The notes: generated by a model from the letters alone, not told the origin. Counted from the first letter of the stretch, positions 8,782-18,336 are shown. The stretch: DNA of 64,000 nt from Pseudomonadota bacterium (GCA_023423895.1 JAFAER010000038.1:1-64000), one strand, 5' to 3'. A program made the numbers and translations.

Positions 8782-9933
8782 ATGCGTCGGCGCATCGGTC
8801 TGTTCTTCGCGTCGTGGCTCGTCAGCGGAGCGTGGCTCGGCTGCAACCTCATCCTCGGCAACGAGTCCGCCGTGTTCGTGCCGCTCGAGGGTGGCAGCGC
8901 CGCCGGCGACGGCTCCACGCTGGACGCCGTGGTCACGACGGACGGCTCGTCGAACGACGGCGGATCGGAAGACGCCGGGCCCTGCGTCGACGTCGCGTCC
9001 AACCCGAAACATTGCGGCGCGTGCTTTCACGACTGCCTCGGTGGACAGTGCATCGCGGGCATGTGCCAGCCCGTGGAGCTCGCAACCGACGAGAGCGGCC
9101 CGTACGCAATCGCCGTCGACGCGACGCACGTCTACTGGAGCAACCGCGCGACCGGCGACCTCTGGCGCGTGCCCATCGCGGGCGGCCCGAAGGAGCGCCT
9201 CTTCGACGGCCCGAGCGACACCCACGGCGACGAGTTCGCCGTGCACGACGGGATGGTCTACTTCCCGACCCAGATCGGTGATGCCGGCGTCGTCCGCTGT
9301 CCCGTGACGGGGTGTCCGGACCCGGGGCCCGAGCCGGTCATCGAGAACGGGACCGCGGCCACGTCCGTGGCGATCGAAGACGGCGTCATCCTGTTCGTCG
9401 AATCCGAGGTAGGCGGACGCGTCGGGCGCTGTCCGCTCCCGTGTACCGGCAACTTCGAGATCGTCGCGTCCGGCGAGATGCTGCCGCTTCGCGCAGCGCA
9501 GTCCGGCAACGTCGTCGCGTGGAGCATCATCACGAACGACGTCCGCATCAAGGTCGGTGACGAACCCGTCTTCTCGGTCCCCACGAAGAACGGCTTCGCG
9601 ACGGGCATCGCGATCTCCGGCGGGCTCGTCTACGCGCAGGAGCACAACGTCGGGCCGCTGGTCTTCCCGACCGACGGCGGCCCGCGGGAGAGGCTGACCA
9701 CGGACGGCTTCTCCTTCTCGGAGGAGCTCACGCTGGACGATGCCAACGTGTACTTCACGGACACCACCGAGAACGGTCGCGTCGTCCGCTGCGCGCGCAC
9801 GGGCTGCGGCGACTCCGGCGTCACGCTCGCGACGAACCAGAGCCGCCCGCGCGGCATCGCCGTCGATGGGAAGAGCGTCTACTGGGTGAGCGCGGGCGGC
9901 GCGAGCGGCCGCATCATGCGCGTCGCGAAGTGA
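8782..9933 (+). CDS. Beta-propeller lipoprotein
   Basis: Predicted 383-residue lipoprotein with lipobox around Cys21 (WLGC). After an acidic low-complexity linker, residues ~70-100 hold a small cysteine-rich module (NPKHCGACFHDCLGGQCIAGMC) found in many myxobacterial surface proteins. The remainder consists of about six YWTD/NHL-like propeller blades, visible as repeated phrases such as VYWSNRATGDLWRVPIAGG, VYFPTQIGDAGVVRCP, VYFTDTTENGRVVRCA and VYWVSAGGASGRIMRV. Ligand unknown; a protein- or glycan-binding surface role is inferred. It is the last gene of the kinase operon and converges on phoH with only three bases between the stop codons. Confidence 0.88.
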   Translation: MRRRIGLFFASWLVSGAWLGCNLILGNESAVFVPLEGGSAAGDGSTLDAVVTTDGSSNDGGSEDAGPCVDVASNPKHCGACFHDCLGGQCIAGMCQPVELATDESGPYAIAVDATHVYWSNRATGDLWRVPIAGGPKERLFDGPSDTHGDEFAVHDGMVYFPTQIGDAGVVRCPVTGCPDPGPEPVIENGTAATSVAIEDGVILFVESEVGGRVGRCPLPCTGNFEIVASGEMLPLRAAQSGNVVAWSIITNDVRIKVGDEPVFSVPTKNGFATGIAISGGLVYAQEHNVGPLVFPTDGGPRERLTTDGFSFSEELTLDDANVYFTDTTENGRVVRCARTGCGDSGVTLATNQSRPRGIAVDGKSVYWVSAGGASGRIMRVAK

Positions 9934-9936
9934 ACG

Positions 9937-11307
9937 TCAGAGCAGGTTGGCGGCGAGCTCGGCGAGCTCGCTGCGCTCACCGCGCGTCAGGACGATGTGC
10001 GCCGCGACCTTCTCGCCGCGGAACCGATCTGCGGCGACGGACAGGCCGTTCGACGCGCTGTCGACGTACGGGTTGTCGATCTGCCCTGGGTCACCGGTGA
10101 GGACGATCTTCGTTCCGTCACCGGAGCGCGTGATGATCGTCTTCACCTCGTGCGGCGTCAGGTTCTGCGCCTCGTCCACGATGATGTACTGCTGCGGGAG
10201 CGAGCGGCCACGGATGTACGTCAGCGGCTCGACCTGGAGCTGTCCGCTGTCGAGCAGCTCGGCATAGGCGCGCGGCCCCTTACGCGTTCCGCTCGAGAAG
10301 AGGAACTCGAGGTTGTCGAAGATGGGCTGCATCCAGGGGTTCAGCTTCTCGTCGACGTCGCCCGGCAAGAAGCCGATGTCGCGACCGAGCGGCATCACGG
10401 GACGCGAGACGAGCATGCGCGTGTACATGCCGTCCTCGATGGTGCGCTTGAGACCGGCCGCGAGCGCGAGAAGCGTCTTGCCGGTGCCCGCCTTGCCGAC
10501 GAGCGTGACGAGTCGGATGTTCTCGTCGAGGAGGAGATCGAGCGCGTGGCTCTGCTCCTTGTTGCGCGGACGCACCCCGATCACGCCTTCGCGCGGCGTG
10601 CGCAGCGCGACGATCTCCTTCTTCGCGGCGTCGTAGCGGCCGAGCGCCGTGTGCGACGCGTTCGCGCGATCACGGAGCAGGACGCAGATGTTCGCGCTGA
10701 GGTACGTCGGCGCCGACTCTTTGTTGCGCTCGCGCTCGCGGTGCTCTCCGCGCTCCGGCTGGATGAGGTGCGGCGGCGCGGCGAGCTTGCCGTCCTGGAA
10801 GAACGAGTCGATCTCGTCGGCGGAGACCTCGAGCTCCATCACGCCCGTCTCGACCCGCTGCGGCTCGACGCGCTGGTTCTCGTAGGTCTCGGCGACCATC
10901 CCGAGCGCGTCCGCACGGATGCGGAGGTTCGTGTCCATCGTCACGAAGACGGTCGGACGCCCGCCGTCCTGCTCGCGAATGTCGAACGCGGTCTGCAGGA
11001 TGGCGTTGTCCATCGCTGCCTTGTCGATCGCGCTCGGGAGCTCCGGGCGCTTGCTGGGGACCGCGACGGTCAGCGTGCCGCCCGACTTGATCGTGACACC
11101 CTTCGAGAGCGCGCCCTGTTCGCGAAGCTCGTCGAGGAGGCGCACGACGTGGCGCGCGTTGCGGCCGCGCTCCGACCCCTCACGCTTGAACTGATCGACT
11201 TCCTCGATGACGTAGATCGGGATGATCACGTTGTTGTCGTCGAAGCGGAAGATCGCGTACGGGTCGTGAAGCAGGATGTTCGTGTCGAGGACGTAGTTCT
11301 TCTTCAT
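9937..11307 (-). CDS. PIN-PhoH family ATPase / ribonuclease
   Basis: The 456-residue product combines an N-terminal PIN nuclease domain (residues ~1-145; conserved acids in YVLDTNILLHD, IEEVD, and TMDTNLR) with a C-terminal PhoH ATPase domain (Walker A GKAGTGKT at 271-278; Walker B region QQYIIVDEAQNLTP; sensor VLTGDPGQIDNP). This PhoH2-type arrangement is known in mycobacterial and Bacillus YlaK-like proteins as an RNA-unwinding and RNA-cleaving enzyme. All PIN acidic residues appear intact. I used the ATG at 11307, where the PIN fold begins; a much longer reading frame continues upstream but is arginine-rich shadow sequence. The metallopeptidase-like gene on the other strand is divergent, 195 bases away. 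Confidence 0.93.
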   Translation of the reverse strand: MKKNYVLDTNILLHDPYAIFRFDDNNVIIPIYVIEEVDQFKREGSERGRNARHVVRLLDELREQGALSKGVTIKSGGTLTVAVPSKRPELPSAIDKAAMDNAILQTAFDIREQDGGRPTVFVTMDTNLRIRADALGMVAETYENQRVEPQRVETGVMELEVSADEIDSFFQDGKLAAPPHLIQPERGEHRERERNKESAPTYLSANICVLLRDRANASHTALGRYDAAKKEIVALRTPREGVIGVRPRNKEQSHALDLLLDENIRLVTLVGKAGTGKTLLALAAGLKRTIEDGMYTRMLVSRPVMPLGRDIGFLPGDVDEKLNPWMQPIFDNLEFLFSSGTRKGPRAYAELLDSGQLQVEPLTYIRGRSLPQQYIIVDEAQNLTPHEVKTIITRSGDGTKIVLTGDPGQIDNPYVDSASNGLSVAADRFRGEKVAAHIVLTRGERSELAELAANLL

Positions 11308-11502
11308 CCGTTTCCGTCTTCCGCTGGACGAGGCTGTCCCATGTACAGGAGGCCGCGCGCCTCCACGTACCCCGAGCTTGCCCCCCGTTGCAAGCGCAGT
11401 CGGAAGGAATCCGTGTCTCCGCAAGCCGTTTGAACCGCGGACGGAGCGGAAGAGTGCGTGAATTTCCGTGGACGCCAAGGATGGTCTACTCTCCCTGACG
11501 GC

Positions 11503-12681
11503 ATGAGCCAGCGGCCCGCCATCCGAAAGCGCGCCAGCGCGACAGACCTCGCGGGGCTCCCGCCGTGGCTCGTCCGAGGCGAACGTCTCCTCATCGAGGC
11601 CGTCCGTTCGGTCCGCCTGCTCGGCTCCGTCGTTCCGCGGAACGCGGCTCAGGAGCGGACCAGGCTGGTCGAGGCGTTCGAGGCCGGACAGGTGGCGTCG
11701 CCCCGCTGGTCGTACGCTCGCAGCGATCACAGCGCGCTCCGGAAGGCGCTTGCGCGGGCTTCCCAGCGCCTCGAAGCCGAGGGGCATCCGGTCGGGCTCT
11801 TGTACGCCGAACGCGCCCGCGAGCTCGAAATCGAGGCCGCGCTCGCGAGCGAGGCCGGCACCGGCGTGCTCGGGGCGCTTGCTCGCGCGCGCTTCCGCTC
11901 GGCGAATCCCGCGAAGGCCGGCGAAGCCACGATCCTCGCGCGGAAGTGGATCAACGAAGGCCGCGAGGCCGCCGAAGCGAGCAGCGGCGAGCTCGTCATG
12001 AGCGACGCGGCCGTGCCGGGCTCGCTCCTCACGCGGATGCGCGAAGAGGTCGGACGGCTCTGCCTTCCCTTCGCGGTCGTGGTCCAACCCTCCCTCGCGG
12101 CGCTCGCGGCGACGGGAGAGCGGCACATCCTCATCGCCGCGAACCGTGCATGCACGCGCGACGACGTCGAGCGCACGGTCATGCACGAGATCGAAGCGCA
12201 CGCGATCCCGCGCACCCGCGCGGCGCAGGGGCGCCTCGCCATCTTCCAGATCGGCACCGCGCGCGGGATCGACGACCAGGAAGGCTTCGCGCTCGTCCTC
12301 GAAGAGCGCGGCAACTACCTGTCTCCGAAGCGCAAGCGAGAGCTCGCTGCGCGCCACCTCGCGGTCGAGGCGATGGACGGCGGCGCACGCTTCCACGAGA
12401 ACGTGGAGGCGCTCGTGAAGGAGCACGGCCTCTCCGTGCGCGACGCTGTCCTCGTCGCGGAACGCGCGTACCGCGGCGGTGACGGCACGTCGCCCGGGCT
12501 CGGTCGTGAGCGCATCTACCTCGAGGCGTTCCTCCGCGTCGGCGAGCACCTGGCGAAGAAGCCCACCGACGAGGGCATCCTCACGAGCGGCCAGATCAGC
12601 ATCGAGGCGATCTCCACGATCGCCCCGTTCGTCCGCAGGGGGCGCGCGACCGAGCCGCCGCCCGCCGCCGGGCTCGGCTGA
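11503..12681 (+). CDS. QEGLA-motif (DUF1704/MATCAP-like) putative metallopeptidase
   Basis: The 392-residue product matches the family annotated as flavohemoglobin expression-modulating QEGLA motif protein (DUF1704), whose eukaryotic relatives (MATCAP) are tubulin-tail carboxypeptidases. Visible signatures are the zinc-type motif HEIEAH (His228, Glu229, His233) in VMHEIEAHAIPR and the QEG motif (from Gln259) in DDQEGFALVLEE. Catalytic residues are therefore present, so a protease acting on an unknown substrate is plausible. The N-terminal 200 residues are helical and Ala/Arg-rich. A TACTCT box lies ten bases upstream of the ATG; an alternative upstream ATG at 11458 exists. It converges on the next lipoprotein gene with 30 bases between stops. 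Confidence 0.8.
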   Translation: MSQRPAIRKRASATDLAGLPPWLVRGERLLIEAVRSVRLLGSVVPRNAAQERTRLVEAFEAGQVASPRWSYARSDHSALRKALARASQRLEAEGHPVGLLYAERARELEIEAALASEAGTGVLGALARARFRSANPAKAGEATILARKWINEGREAAEASSGELVMSDAAVPGSLLTRMREEVGRLCLPFAVVVQPSLAALAATGERHILIAANRACTRDDVERTVMHEIEAHAIPRTRAAQGRLAIFQIGTARGIDDQEGFALVLEERGNYLSPKRKRELAARHLAVEAMDGGARFHENVEALVKEHGLSVRDAVLVAERAYRGGDGTSPGLGRERIYLEAFLRVGEHLAKKPTDEGILTSGQISIEAISTIAPFVRRGRATEPPPAAGLG

Positions 12682-12711
12682 TCGCCTCCGGAACGGTAAG
12701 CGAACCGCCGG

Positions 12712-13749
12712 TCAGCCGCCTGCGCCCGGCTCGGGCGTGCAGACGTGTTTCGAGTCGCCCGAGCCGACGCCGGCGACGCGCGCGCACTGGTAGCCGCTAC
12801 GACACGTCGGCGCCTGAGGATTGCAGACCTGCAGGCAATACCCGCCGTCCGGGAACTTCGCGCAGAAGCTCTCGGGTCGAGTCGGCTCGGTGGGGCACTG
12901 CCCGTCGCAGGCCACGGTGCAGAGCCCGTCCGGGTAGTTGTCGGCGCAGATGGCACCGTCGACGGCGCTGCACATCGCTTCGGTCTGGCACGCCTCGCCG
13001 ATCCAGTGTCCGTCGGTGAACCCGAGCGGCCCCACGTAGTCGAGCGCGAGCGCATAGAGGTTCCAGACGTTCCAGAAGATCCACGTACCGCCGGGCTGCC
13101 CTTCGTTGACCCGAGGCGTGCGGTCGTAGAGAGCGGCCGTCGCGTCGTTTGCGGGCGTGACCTTCAGGTTGTCGAGCGTCGTGCTGACGATGTCGGGCCC
13201 CCACCCGGACGTCGTCTGGTCGTTCGCCTTGATCTCGTCGATCGCCGTCCGCAACGCGCGGCCGAGGCAGTCGACCTGCCGATCGAAGCCGGCGAACGCA
13301 GGCAAGCAGCTGTTCGCCTGGAGGCAGCCGCAACGGAAGACGTATTCGACGCGGTCGGGCGGGAACGGGTAATTCCGCTCGCCGACGAGGCCCTGCGTGA
13401 TCTGCGCGTACACGAGGAAGACGAGCGGGTTGATCCGGTACTGGCGCGCCGCGCTGATGATGGCGTCGGCCGCGCGGACACCGTTCGACTGGTACGTCCC
13501 GAGGAAGCTCGGTCGTTGGTACGGCGTCTTCCCGAGAAAACGCTGGATGGTGGCGACGTCGAGCGTCTCGCTGTCCGTGAAGGAGGCCGGGTCGACCACC
13601 GAGTTGCGGTCGAACTCGAGGACCTCTCCCTCCGGCTGTTGCAAATCGAGCGGCTGGAACACCGTGGCCGTCTCGTCCTCGCCGCACGCCGAGACGACGA
13701 TCGCGCCGGCGAGCGAGACGAAGAGCAAGAGGCCGCGGAGGCTCGACAT
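12712..13749 (-). CDS. Lipoprotein with lysozyme-like fold and Cys-rich C-terminus
   Basis: Predicted 345-residue lipoprotein; lipobox VSAC places the lipidated cysteine at residue 22. Residues ~65-190 (TIQRFLGKTPYQ, GVRAADAIISAARQYRINPLVFLVYAQITQGLVG, YVFRCGC) follow the layout of lysozyme-like or glucosaminidase-like domains in which a helix carrying INPLVFLVYAQ precedes the active site, but I cannot identify catalytic residues with confidence. The C-terminal ~100 residues are rich in cysteines arranged as in secreted myxobacterial disulfide modules (CQTEAMCSAVDGAICADN, CDGQCPTEP). A cell-wall-associated role is inferred. Start at ATG 13749 was chosen because the signal peptide begins there. 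A short tandem repeat follows between this gene and the next on the same strand. Confidence 0.75.
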   Translation of the reverse strand: MSSLRGLLLFVSLAGAIVVSACGEDETATVFQPLDLQQPEGEVLEFDRNSVVDPASFTDSETLDVATIQRFLGKTPYQRPSFLGTYQSNGVRAADAIISAARQYRINPLVFLVYAQITQGLVGERNYPFPPDRVEYVFRCGCLQANSCLPAFAGFDRQVDCLGRALRTAIDEIKANDQTTSGWGPDIVSTTLDNLKVTPANDATAALYDRTPRVNEGQPGGTWIFWNVWNLYALALDYVGPLGFTDGHWIGEACQTEAMCSAVDGAICADNYPDGLCTVACDGQCPTEPTRPESFCAKFPDGGYCLQVCNPQAPTCRSGYQCARVAGVGSGDSKHVCTPEPGAGG

Positions 13750-13925
13750 ACGACGTAGTGCAGCATGCCGCGGGATCGGCGAGGATGCCAATACCTCGAA
13801 GGAGATGTGCTCTGCCGCGCCCGCCGCGCCGCCGCAAGCCGAGCTACGCTGGAGCTCGGACCGGCGGCGGGAGTCCGGCCGAGACGAAAGCCGGCGAGAG
13901 CAGCCAGGTCGGCCGCCCTCGCCCG

Positions 13926-13991
13926 AAGAGTACGTTCAAAGAGCACGTTCAAAGAGTACGTTCGAAGAGTACGTTCGAAGAGGTACGTTCG
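13926..13991. repeat. 13-base tandem repeat (five copies)
   Basis: Five near-identical head-to-tail copies of AAGAGTACGTTCG (units start at 13926, 13939, 13952, 13965 and 13978; the last is 14 bases) lie just beyond the stop of the gene ending at 14010. Differences are single bases (T/C at position 6, A/G at position 13). The unit length is not a multiple of three and no gene is predicted across it. Confidence 0.9.
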
Positions 13992-14009
13992 AAGACGTGC
14001 CTCAGTAGC

Positions 14010-17000
14010 TCAGTAGGCGATGGTCTGGAGCCCCCATTCGCGAAGTGAGGCGATCGCGCGGGTGTCGTTCATGAGAACATGCGCGATCGACCCGTCACCG
14101 CGGACGGTGGCCTGGCCGAGGAGCACCGGCGCCGGCTTCGCCGTGTCGTAGATGGCGAGACCACCGGGCGTGGAGAGCGCGACCTTCGTGCCGTGCGCCG
14201 CCAGCGGCCACTCGGCGTCGCCGATCATCTCGCTCACGATCGCGAGCTCGCCTGCGCGGACACCGCCGATCGCCCAGAGGCCTCCGTCCTCGAGGACCTT
14301 CGGTGGCTGATCGCTCCCGGGCTCCCGGTACTGCGACTGCTCGTACGTCTTGTATCGCGTGACGTAGATGCGATCGTCCGCGACCTGCACGCCGGCGATG
14401 TTCTGCGCCGGAAGCGTCATCACCTGACGAAGCGCGACCTTCGTGTTCTCGACGTCCGTGAGCGTGAGGTCGCGCATCACTCGGATGCACTGCTCTTGCT
14501 CGCTGTCGTACCAGGCGTCGGAGCCGAGCTTCGTGTAGCAATTGTCGGAGCCCGGTCGCAGGTGAGTACGTGCCTGGCTCGCAGGCTCCGCGAGTGAGAC
14601 AAGCAACGTGCGATAGTCCGCCGTCACGAAGCGGCTCGACGCTTCGTCCGCGAGGACCAGCGATCCCGGCGTGTTGATCGAGGGGAGGAGCGACGGTGTC
14701 GGGCCGTTCAAGTCGACGCGGTCGACGAAGAAGCGGACCTTGCCTGGGTTCCTCGTCGACGGCTGCCAACGCGACGTGAGCACCGTCCCCTTGTAGACAT
14801 GCAACGGCGCCGTCCCGAGGCTGCCCGGGAGGTCGATGGCATGGGTCTTCGGCGCCGTCGGTGATGCGAAGTCGACCACGTGCAGCCGGCGACGGACCTC
14901 CGGCGGCGACGCCGGCTCCCCCTTCTTCGAGCCGCTCCGGCTCGGCTCGTAGCGGGTCTCGATGTAAGCGAGCTTCGCTCCGTGCTGCACGACCGCCTCT
15001 CCGGCACCGACGACCGCACCGTTCAGCGCCCCGTAGTAGGACCAGAGATCGCGCCCGTCCGCGAAGCCGCCGTTCAGCGCCCAATATCCGTCACGCGGCA
15101 TGAAGTGCTCCGTGAAGAGCACCTCCGTCTTCCCCGCGATGAAGGGCTTCAGCGGGTTCGATACGTCGATCGCCGCGGCGATCAGCTTTCCGCTCCGGAC
15201 GCCCGCATCGATCGTGAACACGGGGACCGTGACGTAGACCTTGTTGCCATCGGCGTCGCCGAAGAGCCGGGCCGCGTACCAGGACGCCCAGCCTGTCCCG
15301 CCGGAGCAGTGGGTCTGGCTCGCCGGCGCGAGCGAGGCGAGCGAGAGCTTGCCCGTGACCTCGGCGTCGTCGGCGTTCGCCTTCGGCGTGATCGAGAGCA
15401 TCACCTCCTCGCTCCACCAATCGTTCGTGATGCTGGCGACGTGATCCGGCAGCTCCGCGAGCCGATAGGCCGGACTCGAGAGATCGAGCTCGTGTCTCTT
15501 GACCGGCGCGTCACGCGACGCGATGTCGAACGTGGTGACGTTGCGGTCGGACATCGCCAGCAGACGCCCCTTCGCGACGAACGCGCGGCGCGGCATCCCC
15601 CACTGAGGCGCGAGCCCACGCAACGTGAGGTCGTCGTGGCCGTAGTCGATGAGCTGGATCCCGCTCTGCGGCTGCTCGCACCTGTCGTGGATCCACTGCC
15701 CATGGCTGGCGAACGGCACGAGGATCATGCCCGCGTCGTCGAGAACGCGGACGGATTTGTGGATGCGGTCCTGGTCTTCCGCGACCTCCGCCCAGCCCGT
15801 TCCGAAGGAGACTCGCCTCAGCATCGTCGGCTTCGAAAGGTCGCTGACGTCGAAGAGCGATACGGCGAGCTTGGCGCTCTGGGTCGTACCGTCGTAGCCG
15901 AAGCCGATGAGCCGATCGCCGCGCGGCTCCATGTGGAAGATCCAGCCCGGCATCTCGAGGTCGCCTGCCTGCCTCGGCGACGCCGGGTCCGACAGATCGA
16001 TGGTGAAGAGCGGGTCGGTGCGCTCCACCGTGATCGCGTACCCGCGCTCGCCGTCGAAGCGAACGCTGCGGAGCTGCTCCGGCTTGGGCAGGATCAGCTC
16101 CGTCGAGCCGAGCGGCGTGATGTGCGTGGAGCTCGTGACCGCGAAGGTCTGGACCTTCGGGTTGATCTGCCCGTTCGTCCCGCCCCAGCCGTTGCCGAAC
16201 TGGCTGACCACGCGAAGCACGCCGTCGTGCTCGTCCATCTGCCAGCGGCTCTCGATCCGCCCGGCGACGGCGATGTCGGCGCCCTTCCTCAACTTGCCGC
16301 TCGGATCGGTGATGTCGACGACCTGGATGACCGAGCCTGCGTTCGACGAGGGGCTGCTTGCACCGCCCCTACCCCACTCTGGCCCGCCGATGTACAGGCG
16401 CTGGTCGGTCGCGCTGACGCTGCGCTTCCACGACCAGTAGTTCCGATCCGGCGACGCGTAGACGAGCTGGTCGCGTTTCTCGATGGCGCCTCGGATGGCG
16501 AAGCTCGTGACGATCGTCGCCGGCTTGTCCTGACATCTGAAGCAGCGGCCGTCTTCGTAGGTGACGACGTACGCAGCGTCACCGACCACACGCGAGTCGG
16601 CGATCGTTCCGGGCACGTCGAAGTGGGAGAGCTCGATGATCTTCGTGGGGTTCGACACGTCGAACGAGAGGAGCTCGCTCGTCTGCACCCACTGCCCGTA
16701 GGCGCTGCCTGCGTTCGGCATCCACCGACCGAACTCGTTCAGCATCACGAACGCGCGGCCGTCCCGCACGTACATCTCGAAAGGCACGCCGTCGATGCGC
16801 TTGCGGCCGAGCAGCTTCATCCGATCGGGATTCGTGATGTCGACGATCGCGAGGCCGCCGTAGCGCGAGAGCGCGTAGAGGCGGTCGCCGTCCACCTTGA
16901 TGACGTCCGCTTCCTGGACGACGCGCGCGGCTGCCGCGTCGAGCGCGTTGTTGCCTCCCGATGTGTTCGCGACATTCGAGTTGGAGGCGCTGTTCGCGAC

Positions 17001-17285
17001 GAAGCTGCGGTTCGAGAGCCAGGCGCGGCGGGTCCGGTCTGCGAGGCTCCCGCCCGTCGGGTCGTCGGACTCGAAGCCGTTGTCGACCTCGATGAAGGCG
17101 GTAGCCCGATCCTCACCTTCCGCAGCGGCGTTCTCGTCGCCACTGCCGCCGCTGTTTCCGGCGCCGCGTTCGGTGCCGCTGCCGCTCCCAGTGGCAGCGA
17201 CGTTACCGCTGCCGCTGGAGCATCCGATGACGAGTGCGACGCCGGACAGCGACGCCGCGCGCAAGAAAAGGGAATGAAAACGCAT
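14010..17285 (-). CDS. Large beta-propeller lipoprotein (paralogue A)
   Basis: The 1,091-residue product is a lipoprotein (lipobox VIGC, Cys22) with a Ser/Gly/Asn-rich linker to about residue 120 and then a long series of LVIVD-like and propeller-blade repeats, e.g. GGLAIVDITNPDRMKLLGRKRI, FSIDLSDP-like phrases and FTIDLSDPASPRQAGDLEMPGW. It belongs to the secreted C-terminal beta-propeller family (Beta_propel, PF09826). It has a strong Shine-Dalgarno (GGAGG, five bases before the ATG). A second copy of the family lies at 18405-21518, and long blocks are nearly identical (e.g. WGMPRRAFVA, AMSDRNVT, TPKANADDA). Function unknown; an outer-membrane adhesive or scaffold role is inferred. Confidence 0.9.
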   Translation of the reverse strand: MRFHSLFLRAASLSGVALVIGCSSGSGNVAATGSGSGTERGAGNSGGSGDENAAAEGEDRATAFIEVDNGFESDDPTGGSLADRTRRAWLSNRSFVANSASNSNVANTSGGNNALDAAAARVVQEADVIKVDGDRLYALSRYGGLAIVDITNPDRMKLLGRKRIDGVPFEMYVRDGRAFVMLNEFGRWMPNAGSAYGQWVQTSELLSFDVSNPTKIIELSHFDVPGTIADSRVVGDAAYVVTYEDGRCFRCQDKPATIVTSFAIRGAIEKRDQLVYASPDRNYWSWKRSVSATDQRLYIGGPEWGRGGASSPSSNAGSVIQVVDITDPSGKLRKGADIAVAGRIESRWQMDEHDGVLRVVSQFGNGWGGTNGQINPKVQTFAVTSSTHITPLGSTELILPKPEQLRSVRFDGERGYAITVERTDPLFTIDLSDPASPRQAGDLEMPGWIFHMEPRGDRLIGFGYDGTTQSAKLAVSLFDVSDLSKPTMLRRVSFGTGWAEVAEDQDRIHKSVRVLDDAGMILVPFASHGQWIHDRCEQPQSGIQLIDYGHDDLTLRGLAPQWGMPRRAFVAKGRLLAMSDRNVTTFDIASRDAPVKRHELDLSSPAYRLAELPDHVASITNDWWSEEVMLSITPKANADDAEVTGKLSLASLAPASQTHCSGGTGWASWYAARLFGDADGNKVYVTVPVFTIDAGVRSGKLIAAAIDVSNPLKPFIAGKTEVLFTEHFMPRDGYWALNGGFADGRDLWSYYGALNGAVVGAGEAVVQHGAKLAYIETRYEPSRSGSKKGEPASPPEVRRRLHVVDFASPTAPKTHAIDLPGSLGTAPLHVYKGTVLTSRWQPSTRNPGKVRFFVDRVDLNGPTPSLLPSINTPGSLVLADEASSRFVTADYRTLLVSLAEPASQARTHLRPGSDNCYTKLGSDAWYDSEQEQCIRVMRDLTLTDVENTKVALRQVMTLPAQNIAGVQVADDRIYVTRYKTYEQSQYREPGSDQPPKVLEDGGLWAIGGVRAGELAIVSEMIGDAEWPLAAHGTKVALSTPGGLAIYDTAKPAPVLLGQATVRGDGSIAHVLMNDTRAIASLREWGLQTIAY

Positions 17286-17454
17286 GAAGTCCTCCGCAAG
17301 GCAAAAGCTGGCGGCGGGCGCGGTGCACGCCCGGTGCCTGCCGGTCCTCGCGGAGGCGTTCTGCGCAGCGCTGCCCCGGACGGCGGACGGCGATCGACGA
17401 CGTCATCGTCTTCGGATCGCGTCCGCAGCGGAGGCCTGCGCTCGACGTGCGAGC

Positions 17455-18186
17455 TCAGCTCGCGTCGTCTTCGTCCGGCTCGCCCTCGTCCTCGTCCTCG
17501 GCCTCGCCCTCGCCCTCGTCCTCGCCCTCGTCCTCGCCCTCGCCCTCGCCCTCGCCCTCGCCTTCGTCGTCGTCCTCCTCGGCCTCGCCCGCCTTCGGCT
17601 CGAAGACGAGCCGCCCGTCGAAGTTCGACTCGGAGAGCGCCTTCGGAAGCGCGGCATACTCCGCGGGGACCTCGCCGATGTCCTTGCCGCGCTCGAGCGC
17701 GCCGAGCTCCTGCGCGAGCCATACGTCGAAGGGCACGAAGCCGCCGATCCTGGCCTTGCCCGACTCGTACGCGAGCTGAAGCACAGGGTACTCCCCCGCT
17801 TCGTCGACCTCACCGATGTAGAGGCACGCCGGCCGCGAGAGGTCCTCGGCGCCGAACGCGACGACATCCTCACCGAGGAGCTCGTAGGCTTCCGCGAACG
17901 CCGGCACTGCCTCTTCGCCGAAGGCCTCCTCGACGATGTCCTCGAGCGAGACCGACTCGATCTCGGCCTCCTCGTCGTCGTAGTCGATCCCGATCCACGC
18001 GGTGTCCGCGACGAACAGCTCCTTCAGCGCCGGCGACAGGGACTCGCCATTCGGCAGCTTCATCTTGCGTGCAAGCGACGACGGCATGGGCTCCGGCGCA
18101 GCAAGCACACGCTCCTTCCCGACCTCGAGCGCTTTCTTCACCAACTTCGCTCCGCGGAGCGGACCGGACTCTTTCTTGGATGCCAT
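17455..18186 (-). CDS. Acidic-tailed cytoplasmic protein, possible SMI1/KNR4 (SUKH) fold
   Basis: The 243-residue product has no signal peptide. Residues ~30-180 hold a globular region (LSPALKELFVADTAWIGID, FGEEAVPAFAEAYELLG, EAGEYPVLQLAYESG, IGGFVPFDVWLAQELG) whose pattern resembles the SMI1/KNR4 (SUKH) superfamily often found as immunity or binding proteins; I rate this match as weak. The last ~45 residues are almost only Glu, Asp and Gly (EGEGEGEGEDEGEDEGEGE), encoded by a GAG/GGC-rich simple repeat that may expand or contract. The start at ATG 18186 is chosen because the residues upstream are arginine-rich shadow. It sits between two paralogous propeller lipoprotein genes on the same strand. 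Confidence 0.7.
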   Translation of the reverse strand: MASKKESGPLRGAKLVKKALEVGKERVLAAPEPMPSSLARKMKLPNGESLSPALKELFVADTAWIGIDYDDEEAEIESVSLEDIVEEAFGEEAVPAFAEAYELLGEDVVAFGAEDLSRPACLYIGEVDEAGEYPVLQLAYESGKARIGGFVPFDVWLAQELGALERGKDIGEVPAEYAALPKALSESNFDGRLVFEPKAGEAEEDDDEGEGEGEGEGEDEGEDEGEGEAEDEDEGEPDEDDAS

Positions 18187-18310
18187 GGACCGCGCAGGGT
18201 GCGGGCGCTGCCGCGCGAGGTCAATGCGACCGCGGTGCGAGTGCCGGATCCGATGCTCGGACGTACAGCCCGCCACGCGTTCTCGTCCGGCCACCCCAAA
18301 AGGCAAGCGG

Positions 18311-18336
18311 CGAGAAAGGCGTCGAAGCCTCTCTCG
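18311..18336 (-). terminator. Hairpin downstream of the 18405-21518 gene
   Basis: Read on the minus strand, CGAGAGAGGC and GCCTTTCTCG pair over ten bases with one mismatch and a six-base TTCGAC loop. It begins about 70 bases beyond the stop codon, and a short T-run (CCTTTTG) follows about ten bases later. Probable transcription terminator, or a hairpin that protects the 3' end. Confidence 0.45.

Noticed and set aside
9937..12549. 870-codon minus-strand frame containing phoH
   Set aside because: The part upstream of 11307 is shadow of the metallopeptidase-like gene; the PhoH protein starts at 11307.
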